Below are positions 1 through 6,185 of a stretch of DNA of 10,753 nucleotides, one piece after another. A program made the translations under genes and the position numbers. Numbering within the stretch: the first letter of the stretch is position 1; each line of letters opens with the position of its first letter. The stretch is from an uncultured Flavobacteriales bacterium (GTDB lineage Bacteria > Bacteroidota > Bacteroidia > Flavobacteriales > Vicingaceae), in contig CAJXFJ010000027.1 in NCBI GenBank assembly GCA_913052515.1, forward strand, positions 1 through 10,753, in the 5' to 3' direction. Below the pieces are notes generated by a model. The model ran no database searches and had not been told where the DNA came from. It saw only the letters and a list, made by a program, of their open reading frames with translations.

Positions 1-453
1 ACAACCCTCAGCTATTTTAAAATAAGCATAATGGTTTGGCGTGGTGATTAAACGCTCACCAATCAATTCCTTTTTATAATCTGCCTTAAGTGTTTTTAAT
101 AAACGAGGTAATTCTCGAGTTCCAAAAAAGGCATCCACATTGGTAATTTCTGCTTGCAGTTCATCTCGGTATCGCTCAGACAAACAACCAGTAACATAAA
201 CTTTATCTACTAATCCATTCGATTTTGCATCGGCATACCTCAATATGGTATCAATCGATTCTTCTTTGGCATTATCAATAAAACCACAAGTGTTTATAAT
301 TACAATTTCAGAATCATCGGTTTTGCTTTCATGCTCCACCTCAAAGTTATTGGCCTTTAACTGGCTCATCATCACCTCCGAATCGAAGATGTTTTTCGAG
401 CAACCTAAAGTCACCACATTTACTTTGTTTTTTCTAAGTGTTTTCGTCTTCAT
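1..453 (-). CDS. rimO: Ribosomal protein S12 methylthiotransferase RimO, N-terminal part (runs off the left edge)
   Basis: RimO is a cytoplasmic radical-SAM enzyme that adds a methylthio group to an aspartate of ribosomal protein S12. Only the first 151 residues are present. They cover the UPF0004 (MTTase) N-terminal domain, with the motifs TLGCSKNIFDSEVM and NTCGFIDNAKEESIDT. The three cysteines expected to hold the auxiliary iron-sulfur cluster are C18, C56 and C90. The last visible residue, C151 in KIAEGC, should be the first cysteine of the radical-SAM CxxxCxxC motif, so the window edge cuts the gene there. The motif set favours RimO over its relative MiaB. The ATG start lies 26 bases after the ftsY stop, with a GAGG-containing stretch just upstream, so it is probably co-transcribed with ftsY. 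The open end is a window artefact and not a damaged gene. Confidence 0.93.
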   Translation of the reverse strand, partial: MKTKTLRKNKVNVVTLGCSKNIFDSEVMMSQLKANNFEVEHESKTDDSEIVIINTCGFIDNAKEESIDTILRYADAKSNGLVDKVYVTGCLSERYRDELQAEITNVDAFFGTRELPRLLKTLKADYKKELIGERLITTPNHYAYFKIAEGC

Positions 454-479
454 AATCCTACCTCAATAACAACTTTAAA

Positions 480-1430
480 TTAGTTGAATAAGCTATCTAC
501 AAATTCCTTGCGGTTAAACACTTGCAAGTGTTCCATTCCTTCACCAACTCCAATGTACTTTACAGGAATTTTAAATTGGTCAGAAATACCAATAACAACT
601 CCACCTTTTGCCGTACCATCCAATTTGGTTAATGCTAAGGCGTTTACTTCAGTAGCGGCTGTAAATTGTTTCGCTTGTTCAAAGGCATTTTGACCGGTTG
701 AACCATCTAAGACCAATAAGACTTCATGAGGAGCATCAGGAACTACCTTTTGCATCACTCTTTTTATCTTGGTCAGTTCGTTCATCAAATTAACTTTGTT
801 GTGCAATCGACCAGCCGTATCTATAATGGCAACATCTGCATTTTGCGCTACTGCAGATTGCATCGTATCAAATGCAACCGAAGCAGGATCGGCTCCCATA
901 CCTTGACTCACAATAGGAACTCCTACCCTTTCTGACCAAATGGTTAATTGATCAACTGCAGCTGCTCTAAACGTATCTGAAGCGCCCAATACCACTTTCT
1001 TTCCAGCCTTTTTGAACTGATGTGCCAATTTCCCAATGGTTGTAGTTTTACCAACACCATTAACACCAACAACCATAATTACATAGGGCTTTTTCCCTTC
1101 CGGAATGGTGAATTGAGTATAGTCTGTCGTATTGTTTTCTTCAAGTAAAGCGGCTATTTCTTCTCTTAAAATACCGTTAAGCTCTTTGGTATTAACATAT
1201 TTATCTCGTGAAACACGCTCTTCTATTCGCTCTATGATTTTCAAAGTCGTATTTACTCCAACATCCGAAGAAATCAATACTTCTTCTAAATCATCTAAAA
1301 CCTCATCGTCTACCTTTGTTTTACCAACAACTGCACGACTTAGTTTACCAAAAAAGCTTTCTTTAGTTTTACTCAAGCCTTCGTCTAAGGCCTCTTTCTT
1401 GTCTTTCGAAAAAATATTAAATATTCCCAT
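480..1430 (-). CDS. ftsY: Signal recognition particle receptor FtsY
   Basis: FtsY is the SRP receptor GTPase. It docks ribosome-nascent-chain-SRP complexes at the inner membrane for co-translational insertion. The 316-residue protein has a short N-terminal stretch, a helical N domain (about 25-100) and the G domain. GTPase motifs are all visible: P-loop GVNGVGKT (122-129), DTFRAAA (152-158), DTAGR (204-208), TKLD (268-271) and the closing GVGEG (294-298). The long acidic A domain of the E. coli protein is missing; only a short charged N-terminus remains, which is common outside enterobacteria. An intrinsic terminator lies between the DUF4295 gene and this start. Its T-tract ends about 11 bases before the ATG and leaves little room for a promoter, so expression may depend on read-through from rpmG. 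The gene is followed by rimO. Confidence 0.98.
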   Translation of the reverse strand: MGIFNIFSKDKKEALDEGLSKTKESFFGKLSRAVVGKTKVDDEVLDDLEEVLISSDVGVNTTLKIIERIEERVSRDKYVNTKELNGILREEIAALLEENNTTDYTQFTIPEGKKPYVIMVVGVNGVGKTTTIGKLAHQFKKAGKKVVLGASDTFRAAAVDQLTIWSERVGVPIVSQGMGADPASVAFDTMQSAVAQNADVAIIDTAGRLHNKVNLMNELTKIKRVMQKVVPDAPHEVLLVLDGSTGQNAFEQAKQFTAATEVNALALTKLDGTAKGGVVIGISDQFKIPVKYIGVGEGMEHLQVFNRKEFVDSLFN

Positions 1431-1440
1431 AGTACGAATA

Positions 1441-1473
1441 TAAAAAAGGCTTCTCTCTAAATGAAAGAAGCCT
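1441..1473 (-). terminator. Intrinsic terminator or attenuator between the DUF4295 gene and ftsY
   Basis: Two 11-base arms (1447-1457 and 1463-1473) flank a 5-base loop. On the minus strand all 11 positions pair, with one G-U wobble between 1455 and 1465. On the plus strand the same position would be a C-A mismatch, which favours the minus strand as the functional one. A run of six T (1447-1442) follows the stem on the minus strand. The hairpin lies after the DUF4295 stop and directly before ftsY, so it should end or reduce transcription coming from rpmG. Confidence 0.8.
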
Positions 1474-1504
1474 CCAAAATATATTATTTGTGGTAATTCT
1501 TAGA

Positions 1505-1660
1505 TTAATTTTTATCAAAGAAATCTTTTACCTTCTCATTTGGTACTATTTCTTCTTTGAAGGCATAGGATCCTGATTTTTCAGACTTTACCATTTTAAT
1601 CACTTTGGTAAAAGCTTTACCTTCACCTTTTTGTAAGGATGCAACTGTTTTCTTAGCCAT
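1505..1660 (-). CDS. DUF4295 family small basic protein
   Basis: This short gene encodes 51 residues and begins MAKKTVASLQKGEGKAFTKV. It is lysine-rich and carries no signal peptide or membrane segment. The sequence and position match the DUF4295 family, a Bacteroidota-specific protein normally encoded directly after L33 and before ftsY. Its function is not established; the basic composition and ribosomal context suggest a ribosome-associated role, which is inference. The start is the ATG 11 bases after the rpmG stop, and the MAKK opening resembles that of L33. Co-transcription with rpmG is very likely. A terminator follows the stop codon by about 30 bases. Confidence 0.9.
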   Translation of the reverse strand: MAKKTVASLQKGEGKAFTKVIKMVKSEKSGSYAFKEEIVPNEKVKDFFDKN

Positions 1661-1671
1661 GGTTTACGAGT

Positions 1672-1854
1672 TTACTTAATTTCTTTGTGAACCGTCATTT
1701 TCTTCAAAATCGGGTTGTATTTCTTTAACTCCATTCTATCTGGAGTATTTTTTCTGTTCTTTGTTGTAATGTATCTTGAAGTACCTGGCATTCCACTTTC
1801 TTTATGCTCAGTACACTCTAAAATCACTTGAATTCTATTTCCTTTCTTAGCCAT
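1672..1854 (-). CDS. rpmG: 50S ribosomal protein L33
   Basis: The 60-residue protein carries the L33 signatures [21 protein letters not shown] and [13 protein letters not shown]33 is a small protein of the large ribosomal subunit near the E site. Only one cysteine (C14) is left of the four that bind zinc in the C+ form: the second position of the first pair is H, and the KKYCP cysteine is replaced by N. This is therefore the zinc-independent C- form. The form is usual in this phylum and does not mean loss of function. The gene leads an rpmG-DUF4295 unit with a likely promoter about 27 bases upstream. In most Bacteroidota rpmB would sit directly upstream; here rpmB is about 3.3 kb away. Confidence 0.97.
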   Translation of the reverse strand: MAKKGNRIQVILECTEHKESGMPGTSRYITTKNRKNTPDRMELKKYNPILKKMTVHKEIK

Positions 1855-1880
1855 GATTCCACGATTTATTTACGGGAGGG

Positions 1881-1888
1881 CAAATGTA
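1881..1888 (-). promoter_or_regulatory. Probable promoter -7 box for rpmG
   Basis: On the minus strand the bases read TACATTTG, a full match to the Bacteroidota -7 consensus TAnnTTTG. The box ends 27 bases before the rpmG ATG, giving a leader of roughly 20 bases. No clear TTG or TTTG -33 element is found at the usual distance; the region there is a T-run. The box explains how rpmG can be expressed away from rpmB. Confidence 0.55.
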
Positions 1889-1991
1889 ATTAAATTTTAT
1901 CTAAAAAAATAGTTCTTTTTTAATTTACTTACACTCCTTTTTTTAACGTCAATAGCTTCATATTTAAGCTTAGAAAACAACAAACCAAATC

Positions 1992-2018
1992 AAAAAAATG
2001 ATAGTAAAAATTTACTAT
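1992..2018 (-). terminator. Possible AT-rich terminator after the Xaa-Pro aminopeptidase gene
   Basis: An inverted repeat with 8-base arms (ATAGTAAA 2001-2008 and TTTACTAT 2011-2018) and a 2-base centre overlaps the stop codon of the aminopeptidase gene. On the minus strand it is followed by a run of seven T (1998-1992). Each arm has only one G-C pair and the tight centre would have to open into a larger loop, so the hairpin is weak. It could equally be AT-rich chance. Confidence 0.3.
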
Positions 2019-3415
2019 TTCTTTTTCATCAGTGCTTCAATTTCAGCTACTGTTCTTGGAGCAGCTGCCGATAAATTTTCAGGACCTGTTTCCAAGATTA
2101 AAATGTCATCTTCAATTCTTACCCCAATATTCCACCATTTAGGGTCACAATCAGAACCTTCAGCAATGTAAATTCCCGGTTCTACCGTAATTACATTCCC
2201 TTCTTGCAAAGGCATATACATGCCGGCATCATGTACATCTAATCCCAAGTAATGCGAAGTACCATGCATAAAGTATTGGCTCAATTCATTGATATTTTTA
2301 ATAATGCCCAACTTTTTTAAGCCATCGGCAATTACTTTTTGTGCCTCTTGATGCGGCGCCCAAAAACTATTTCCAACTTGTGCCGCTTCTATTCCTGCAG
2401 TTTGGGCTTTTAAAACCAGATTGTAAATCAATTTCTCTTCTTTGGAAAATTCCCCTTTCGGAGGAATGGTTCTAGTAACGTCTGCCGTATAACCGTGGTA
2501 TTCTGCGCCAACATCGCTGACCAATAAGCCACCATTTACCAAGGGCCTTCGGTTTGAAGTATAATGCAAAATGCATGAGTTTTCTCCACTTCCTTGTATG
2601 GATGGAAAACCCGGATATTCTGCACCATTTCGTTTAAACACATATTCAATAATGGCTTCGGTTTGATACTCGGTCATCTCTTCATGAATTTGCTTCATAA
2701 GCTCTATTTGTGCCTCACAAGTGATATTAATGGCCTTTCTTAAAAGTGCTATTTCCTCTTGTGTTTTAATTTGGCGAAGCTTAGCCATCATCATGCTTAA
2801 ATGGGATTCAGCAATGGGCGAAACACTATCTAACTGCTTTTGGAAATGACTAAACAAACCTTTTAAGCTTTCTGTGGTTTCCATATCCTGCTCTTCCATA
2901 GCATGCGGGCTTTGAAAATATACTCGTTTTAAACTATCAAATGGCAATGCTATGGATTGAAATTGCGCGTTGGTTAATACCGTTTGTATACCTAGCTTAC
3001 TCTTTGCTCCTTCTTTGCCTAACCTTCTTCCATTCCATAATTCGGTTTGTGGATTTCGATCTTGAACGAAAATGAATTCTTGTGTTTCTTGATCGGCAAA
3101 CCAAATGGGTTCTTTAAATAGAACCAACATGCTGTTGGGCTCTCTTAAACCAGTGAGGTAATAAAAATTAGGATCTTGATGATATTCATAATACACATCA
3201 TTTGAACGGTTTCTTTCAGGAGCAGAGAAGAAAACAGCGGCTGTTCCTTCAGGCATAAGGGCACGCAAAGAATCCCGGCGCCCTTGATGAAATGATGCCG
3301 GTAAAAAGTCTTGCTCGTATTGATAATAATCTTGCGTTTGAATTTGTATATCATCTTCTTGTGCTTGAAGCTGAACAAACAAGATGAATAACAAGAATAA
3401 TACTTTTACTTTCAT
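2015..3415 (-). CDS. Exported Xaa-Pro aminopeptidase, M24B family
   Basis: The 466-residue protein starts with a signal peptide (MKVKVLFLLFILFVQLQAQ), so it should act outside the cytoplasm. An N-terminal AMP_N (creatinase-like) domain spans about 35-190 and includes NFYYLTGLREPNSMLVLF. The C-terminal pita-bread peptidase domain follows at about 215-440. The two-metal ligands typical of aminopeptidase P are all visible: D301, D312, H388, E412 and E435, with supporting histidines H384 and H395 in HGTSHYLGLDVHD. The family removes an N-terminal residue preceding proline. The export signal suggests a role in breaking down peptides in the periplasm or at the surface. A terminator lies upstream, so the gene is probably its own transcription unit. 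Its position between rpmB and rpmG is unusual. Confidence 0.94.
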   Translation of the reverse strand: MKVKVLFLLFILFVQLQAQEDDIQIQTQDYYQYEQDFLPASFHQGRRDSLRALMPEGTAAVFFSAPERNRSNDVYYEYHQDPNFYYLTGLREPNSMLVLFKEPIWFADQETQEFIFVQDRNPQTELWNGRRLGKEGAKSKLGIQTVLTNAQFQSIALPFDSLKRVYFQSPHAMEEQDMETTESLKGLFSHFQKQLDSVSPIAESHLSMMMAKLRQIKTQEEIALLRKAINITCEAQIELMKQIHEEMTEYQTEAIIEYVFKRNGAEYPGFPSIQGSGENSCILHYTSNRRPLVNGGLLVSDVGAEYHGYTADVTRTIPPKGEFSKEEKLIYNLVLKAQTAGIEAAQVGNSFWAPHQEAQKVIADGLKKLGIIKNINELSQYFMHGTSHYLGLDVHDAGMYMPLQEGNVITVEPGIYIAEGSDCDPKWWNIGVRIEDDILILETGPENLSAAAPRTVAEIEALMKKK

Positions 3416-3419
3416 AAGT

Positions 3420-3427
3420 CAAAAGTA
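3420..3427 (-). promoter_or_regulatory. Possible -7 box directly before the Xaa-Pro aminopeptidase start
   Basis: On the minus strand the bases read TACTTTTG, matching TAnnTTTG. The box ends only four bases before the ATG at 3415, so transcription would begin at or near the start codon and give a leaderless message. No -33 element is visible about 20 bases upstream. It may be chance in an AT-rich stretch. Confidence 0.35.
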
Positions 3428-3470
3428 AATACAATCTAAAAATAGGATACTTAAGATTTGATAAATGGAC

Positions 3471-3502
3471 AAAAAAAAACCAGCCTTGTGGGCTGGGTTT
3501 TT
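3471..3502 (-). terminator. Intrinsic terminator after the T9SS-sorted protein gene
   Basis: A GC-rich stem (CCAGCC 3480-3485 with GGCTGG 3491-3496, loop TTGTG) is extended by A-T pairs past one bulged base. On the minus strand it is followed by nine T (3479-3471). The hairpin begins directly at the TAG stop of the upstream gene. Positions 3480-3500 are identical to 5113-5133 in the terminator after rpmB. Confidence 0.88.
3480..3500. repeat. 21-base direct repeat, copy 1 (terminator core)
   Basis: This stretch is identical to 5113-5133 and has the same orientation. Both copies also follow an A-tract, so the similar region is about 30 bases long. The pair flanks the T9SS-sorted protein gene. 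Confidence 0.85.
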
Positions 3503-5059
3503 CTATTGTTTAATGACTATTCCAGTTTGAAGCTGATCCTTAAATAAGGCTCTAACCATATAAACTCCATTTGCAAATTCATTTAAATCAATAAAATCTT
3601 GTTGAGCTGAATAGGATTTCAAAAGTTTCCCATCTTGACTAAGCAATTGAATTTCTTTTGCTTGACTCATATTGTCAAATTTTAGCACCCCCTTAGTTGG
3701 ATTTGGATATAAATACAATTTCCGATTGGGTTGAAATTCTTGAATTAGCGAAAGAGTGGTATGAGGTATTTTAATCAAGGTTACAAATACTTCATGATTT
3801 GAATTCTGCTTTGAATAAACTGATGAGATATATACATCTCCTAAACTGTTTACTTTTAAATCAACAGGCCGATGATTTTTGCCTCCCATAAAATAAATGC
3901 TATCCCTTCGGTTTGAATTTACGATAAACAAGGCTAACTGAAATGTATCATATCGAAGATAAAAACCATCCTTTTGACTGGTTCTACCTACTAAATAATC
4001 CGTTTGATTGTATTTTTTTAATACATATCCAGATAAATCATTTCCGGCTGTTGAATCCCCATAATCTTTTATAGAAAGTAGGGAATCTAGACTACTGATT
4101 TGATGAACAGCTAACTGATAAGAATAATTATTGCCCGTTGGTGGAATATCATTTCTTTGATGCTTCCCGATAAATTTAAATGAACTAGAATCCTCTATTA
4201 AAACATCATAGTATTGTTCTGAAAACAACTGATACCTCACTACCAAAGAATCATCAACTTTATTATTGGGCTGATCATAAGTTTTAATATAAGTTTGGGT
4301 TCGCCAGTTTATTTTAGACAAGCAATAGGCAGAACCTTCTTGGAACAAGAATATCTCATCTAAATTATCAGGATTGGGTATAACTTCAATAACATTGTAT
4401 AGAAATAAAGAACTATTAAATTGAAAATTTGTATCTTCTTTCAATAAGCTCCCGGTGTTTAAGCTATACTGATGAATAGAAGCCTCAGGGTAAGCATCTC
4501 CTATAATTAAAGTTAGTGTTGTATCAAATACATAGGGAATTACATTTCCAATGATATGCCTTCTGATTCCGAATATTTGAGTAACTTTTTTAAGCTGATT
4601 ATCAATGGCATGTAATCGAATATCGGCAGTAGAATCATTCACTGTTTCAACCTCAAAATAATATAAGCTGTCATTCGCCCCATTTTGAATAACATCCACT
4701 TCTTGGTAGCCTTCTTCAAACAAAGCAGGTCGGTGGGGTGAAGTACGATTCCAAACCTGAAAACTATCTACAATTTGCATTTGATTGTTAAACCGATAGT
4801 GCCAACGTTCTACAGCATAACTTCTCCCACTACCTGCTTTATTAAAAGAAAGGTTTACAATGGAGTCCCCTTCTAAATGTAAATAAGGCTCTGTATTAGC
4901 AAAAATTTGCTGATTATATGCTAAAAAATAAGAGTCGAAATTGTGTTCTATTACCGTTTGGGCGACTAAGTAAATTGGACTAACTAAACTATAAAAAGCA
5001 AGAAAAGTCAATTTCTTCAATTTTCTCAATTTAACTGTTTGAATAAGCATTTTTTCCAT
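3503..5059 (-). CDS. Secreted protein of unknown function with a type IX secretion C-terminal sorting domain
   Basis: The 518-residue protein has an N-terminal signal peptide: a basic stretch, then LTFLAFYSLVSPIYLVAQ. It ends in a type A T9SS sorting domain of about 75 residues. This domain has the YPNPTKG motif, a middle LLSQDGKLLKSY and a terminal NGVYMVRALFKDQLQTGIVIKQ. It should cross the inner membrane by Sec and the outer membrane by T9SS, and then be released or anchored at the surface. The middle (about 30-440) is rich in aromatic and beta-type segments and could form a beta-propeller-like fold, but I recognise no catalytic motif. I chose the ATG at 5059. A TTG at 5074 gives a longer frame but lies almost at the predicted transcription start, and an ATG at 5050 is also possible. 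Terminators on both sides make it a monocistronic unit. Confidence 0.88.
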   Translation of the reverse strand: MEKMLIQTVKLRKLKKLTFLAFYSLVSPIYLVAQTVIEHNFDSYFLAYNQQIFANTEPYLHLEGDSIVNLSFNKAGSGRSYAVERWHYRFNNQMQIVDSFQVWNRTSPHRPALFEEGYQEVDVIQNGANDSLYYFEVETVNDSTADIRLHAIDNQLKKVTQIFGIRRHIIGNVIPYVFDTTLTLIIGDAYPEASIHQYSLNTGSLLKEDTNFQFNSSLFLYNVIEVIPNPDNLDEIFLFQEGSAYCLSKINWRTQTYIKTYDQPNNKVDDSLVVRYQLFSEQYYDVLIEDSSSFKFIGKHQRNDIPPTGNNYSYQLAVHQISSLDSLLSIKDYGDSTAGNDLSGYVLKKYNQTDYLVGRTSQKDGFYLRYDTFQLALFIVNSNRRDSIYFMGGKNHRPVDLKVNSLGDVYISSVYSKQNSNHEVFVTLIKIPHTTLSLIQEFQPNRKLYLYPNPTKGVLKFDNMSQAKEIQLLSQDGKLLKSYSAQQDFIDLNEFANGVYMVRALFKDQLQTGIVIKQ

Positions 5060-5077
5060 AAATCTAGTTTTCAATTA

Positions 5078-5107
5078 CAATACTAAACTTTTTGGACTAG
5101 ACACAAA
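5078..5107 (-). promoter_or_regulatory. Possible promoter for the T9SS-sorted protein gene
   Basis: On the minus strand, TTTG (5107-5104), an 18-base spacer and TAGTATTG (5085-5078) resemble the Bacteroidota -33/-7 layout, with one mismatch in the -7 box. The -33 element would lie in the T-tract of the preceding terminator. The gap between the rpmB terminator and the gene is only about 45 bases, so a promoter must be here if the gene is transcribed on its own. Confidence 0.35.
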
Positions 5108-5133
5108 AAAACCCAGCCTTGTGGGCTGGGTTT
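5105..5133 (-). terminator. Intrinsic terminator after rpmB
   Basis: A perfect 10-base-pair stem (5109-5118 with 5124-5133, loop TTGTG) lies 20 bases after the rpmB stop. On the minus strand a run of seven T (5111-5105) follows, partly taking up the A-T end of the stem. On the plus strand only three T follow, so it should act on rpmB transcripts. It is a near copy of the terminator at 3471-3502. Confidence 0.9.
5113..5133. repeat. 21-base direct repeat, copy 2 (terminator core)
   Basis: This stretch is identical to 3480-3500. Here the hairpin has one extra C just before the shared core, which makes the stem perfect, whereas copy 1 has a bulge. Confidence 0.85.
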
Positions 5134-5153
5134 ACAGTTAGTTTAAAAAAATC

Positions 5154-5387
5154 TTACATATATCCTTTGGCTTTAGCATCTTTCATTGCATTTACCAAAC
5201 CTTTCTTATTGATAATTCTCATTCCTTTTGCAGAAACCTTTAAAGTTACCCAAGAGTCATTATCTGCATCGTAAAACTTTCTTGTAAACAAGTTCGGCTC
5301 AAATGTTCTTTTTGTTCTTCTTTTCGAATGAGATACATTGTTACCTGTAATGACTTTCTTCCCTGTTATTTGACAAACCTTTGACAT
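5154..5387 (-). CDS. rpmB: 50S ribosomal protein L28
   Basis: The 77-residue basic protein has the L28 signatures [33 protein letters not shown] and a C-terminal [23 protein letters not shown]28 is a structural protein of the large ribosomal subunit. Only one cysteine (C5) is present, so this is the form without a zinc site. A promoter with good -33 and -7 elements lies about 40 bases upstream and a strong terminator directly downstream, so rpmB is transcribed alone. In most Bacteroidota the next gene would be rpmG; here two secretion-related genes lie between them. Confidence 0.97.
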   Translation of the reverse strand: MSKVCQITGKKVITGNNVSHSKRRTKRTFEPNLFTRKFYDADNDSWVTLKVSAKGMRIINKKGLVNAMKDAKAKGYM

Positions 5388-5424
5388 GATTTCGCTATTT
5401 TCTCTGTAAAAAAATTTTGGAGTG

Positions 5425-5456
5425 CAAAATAAATACTTTTTCTTTATTCATGCAAA
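5425..5456 (-). promoter_or_regulatory. Promoter for rpmB
   Basis: On the minus strand, TTTG (5456-5453), a 20-base spacer and TTATTTTG (5432-5425) match the Bacteroidota -33/-7 layout, with one mismatch in the -7 box. The -7 box ends 37 bases before the rpmB ATG, leaving a leader of about 30 bases. Confidence 0.6.
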
Positions 5457-5554
5457 TGCTTTATTCTTTTTAATTGGAAAGATTTTTCAAATTTAATGCT
5501 GATTTTAACATTGCCAATTTTCTTGACTTATTCATTTAATACAAAGTCACTTTC

Positions 5555-5666
5555 AAAGTCATGAATACATGGTAAAAAAATCCCAGATTTTATCTTTCCC
5601 TATAGCATAGAATACAAATTCTATAAAGAAAATAAAAACTACTACTTTTTTCTACTTCATGACTTT
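5555..5666. repeat. Repeated AAAGTCA motifs and an 11-base inverted repeat
   Basis: AAAGTCATGAA at 5555-5565 recurs as its complement TTCATGACTTT at 5656-5666, with 90 bases between. A further AAAGTCA lies at 5543-5549, 12 bases before the first, and TGACTT lies at 5524-5529. The last copy touches the proposed -33 region of the rightward promoter. This clustering looks like a regulator-binding array, which is inference. Confidence 0.4.
5607..5624. repeat. 18-base perfect inverted repeat, possible operator
   Basis: ATAGAAT and ATTCTAT are separated by the four bases ACAA. The repeat lies about 40 bases upstream of the proposed -33 element of the bioY unit, in a range where a dimeric regulator could bind. 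No regulator gene is nearby. The arms are AT-rich, so chance is possible. Confidence 0.4.
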
Positions 5667-5692
5667 CAATTCTAGAACGCTTCGTTACTTTG
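5664..5692 (+). promoter_or_regulatory. Probable promoter of the small secreted protein-bioY-glycosyltransferase-flippase unit
   Basis: TTTC (5664-5667), a 17-base spacer and TTACTTTG (5685-5692) approximate the Bacteroidota -33/-7 pattern, with one mismatch in each element. Transcription would begin near 5698 and give a leader of almost 90 bases before the first ATG. Confidence 0.5.
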
Positions 5693-5721
5693 CAGGCTGA
5701 AGGACCATTTAAAAAAATAAC

Positions 5722-5774
5722 TATCTGATTAATGGATTAGATAAAGAAGTAAGTGCCAGAGTTGAATGTCTAAT
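5722..5774 (+). promoter_or_regulatory. 5' leader with two competing hairpins upstream of the bioY unit
   Basis: Arm A (TATCTGAT, 5722-5729) can pair with arm B (ATTAGATA, 5736-5743) over 8 pairs with a 6-base loop. Arm B can instead pair with arm C (TGTCTAAT, 5767-5774) over 8 pairs. Each duplex uses one G-U wobble, so both work better as RNA than as DNA. The second hairpin ends 12 bases before the ATG at 5787 and could affect translation start. I recognise no known riboswitch class. Confidence 0.35.
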
Positions 5775-5786
5775 TAAAAGTAAAAA

Positions 5787-6185
5787 ATGAAATACGTAGT
5801 AGCAATCGTTTTATTGATTAGCAGTTTAGGACTGCAAGCGCAGAAATACACTGAGTTAAAATCAGATGAAAGTTTAACCATTAGAACCAAATGGCAAGAG
5901 AATAAAGAGGGTAAAAAAGAGCTACGATTAAAATTTAAAAATAAAGCCAAAGCTCACTTAACAGTTAATTTAGAAATTGGCTTCTACAGTGGAGGAATTT
6001 TAGCCGAAAAAGCACTTATAGCTGATTGCTTAAAAAAAGGATTTTGGAACAATTGGTTTCGACCGGTTCATCTAGTTATAATGGAAGAACTTGATAATGC
6101 AGCCATTTCAGAAGACTCCTTCAAAATTGAAGTACTTGAATTAAGTACTGAGCAAGTAAAAGAATGCAGTGAATCAGATCAGTAA
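5787..6185 (+). CDS. Small exported protein of unknown function
   Basis: I do not recognise the family. The 132-residue protein starts with a clear signal peptide (MKYVVAIVLLISSLGLQAQ), and no lipobox cysteine follows it. The mature part is about 113 residues with alternating beta-type stretches (LTIRTKWQ, ELRLKFKN, HLTVNLEIGFYSGG) that suggest a small beta-sandwich in the periplasm. Two cysteines (C81 and C127) could form a disulfide. The ATG at 5787 follows an A-rich stretch, as is common in this phylum. The last 17 bases overlap the start of bioY, so the two genes are probably translationally coupled; whether their functions are linked is unknown. Confidence 0.8.
   Translation: MKYVVAIVLLISSLGLQAQKYTELKSDESLTIRTKWQENKEGKKELRLKFKNKAKAHLTVNLEIGFYSGGILAEKALIADCLKKGFWNNWFRPVHLVIMEELDNAAISEDSFKIEVLELSTEQVKECSESDQ

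Larger units (their letters stand above)
5388..5786. other. Divergent intergenic region between rpmB and the bioY unit
   Basis: This 399-base, very AT-rich stretch has no credible gene; the longest plus-strand frame I read starts at 5496 and has 22 codons. It holds the rpmB promoter (5425-5456), four copies of TGACTT or its complement (5524-5529, 5544-5549, 5556-5561, 5660-5665), an inverted repeat at 5607-5624, a probable rightward promoter (5664-5692) and a structured leader (5722-5774). Confidence 0.7.

Noticed and set aside
245..469. Plus-strand open frame over the start of rimO
   Set aside because: It is the reverse-complement shadow of the rimO coding sequence; the minus-strand frame has clear RimO motifs.
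1672..1854. Loss of zinc-binding cysteines in L33
   Set aside because: The zinc-free form is normal for this phylum and the rest of the protein is intact, so it is no sign of decay.
5472..5519. AATTGG / CCAATT inverted repeat upstream of rpmB
   Set aside because: Six-base AT-rich arms 36 bases apart are expected by chance in this composition.
5496..5564. 22-codon open frame in the intergenic region (MLILTLPIFL...)
   Set aside because: Short, with no start context or family resemblance, and it crosses the repeated AAAGTCA motifs.
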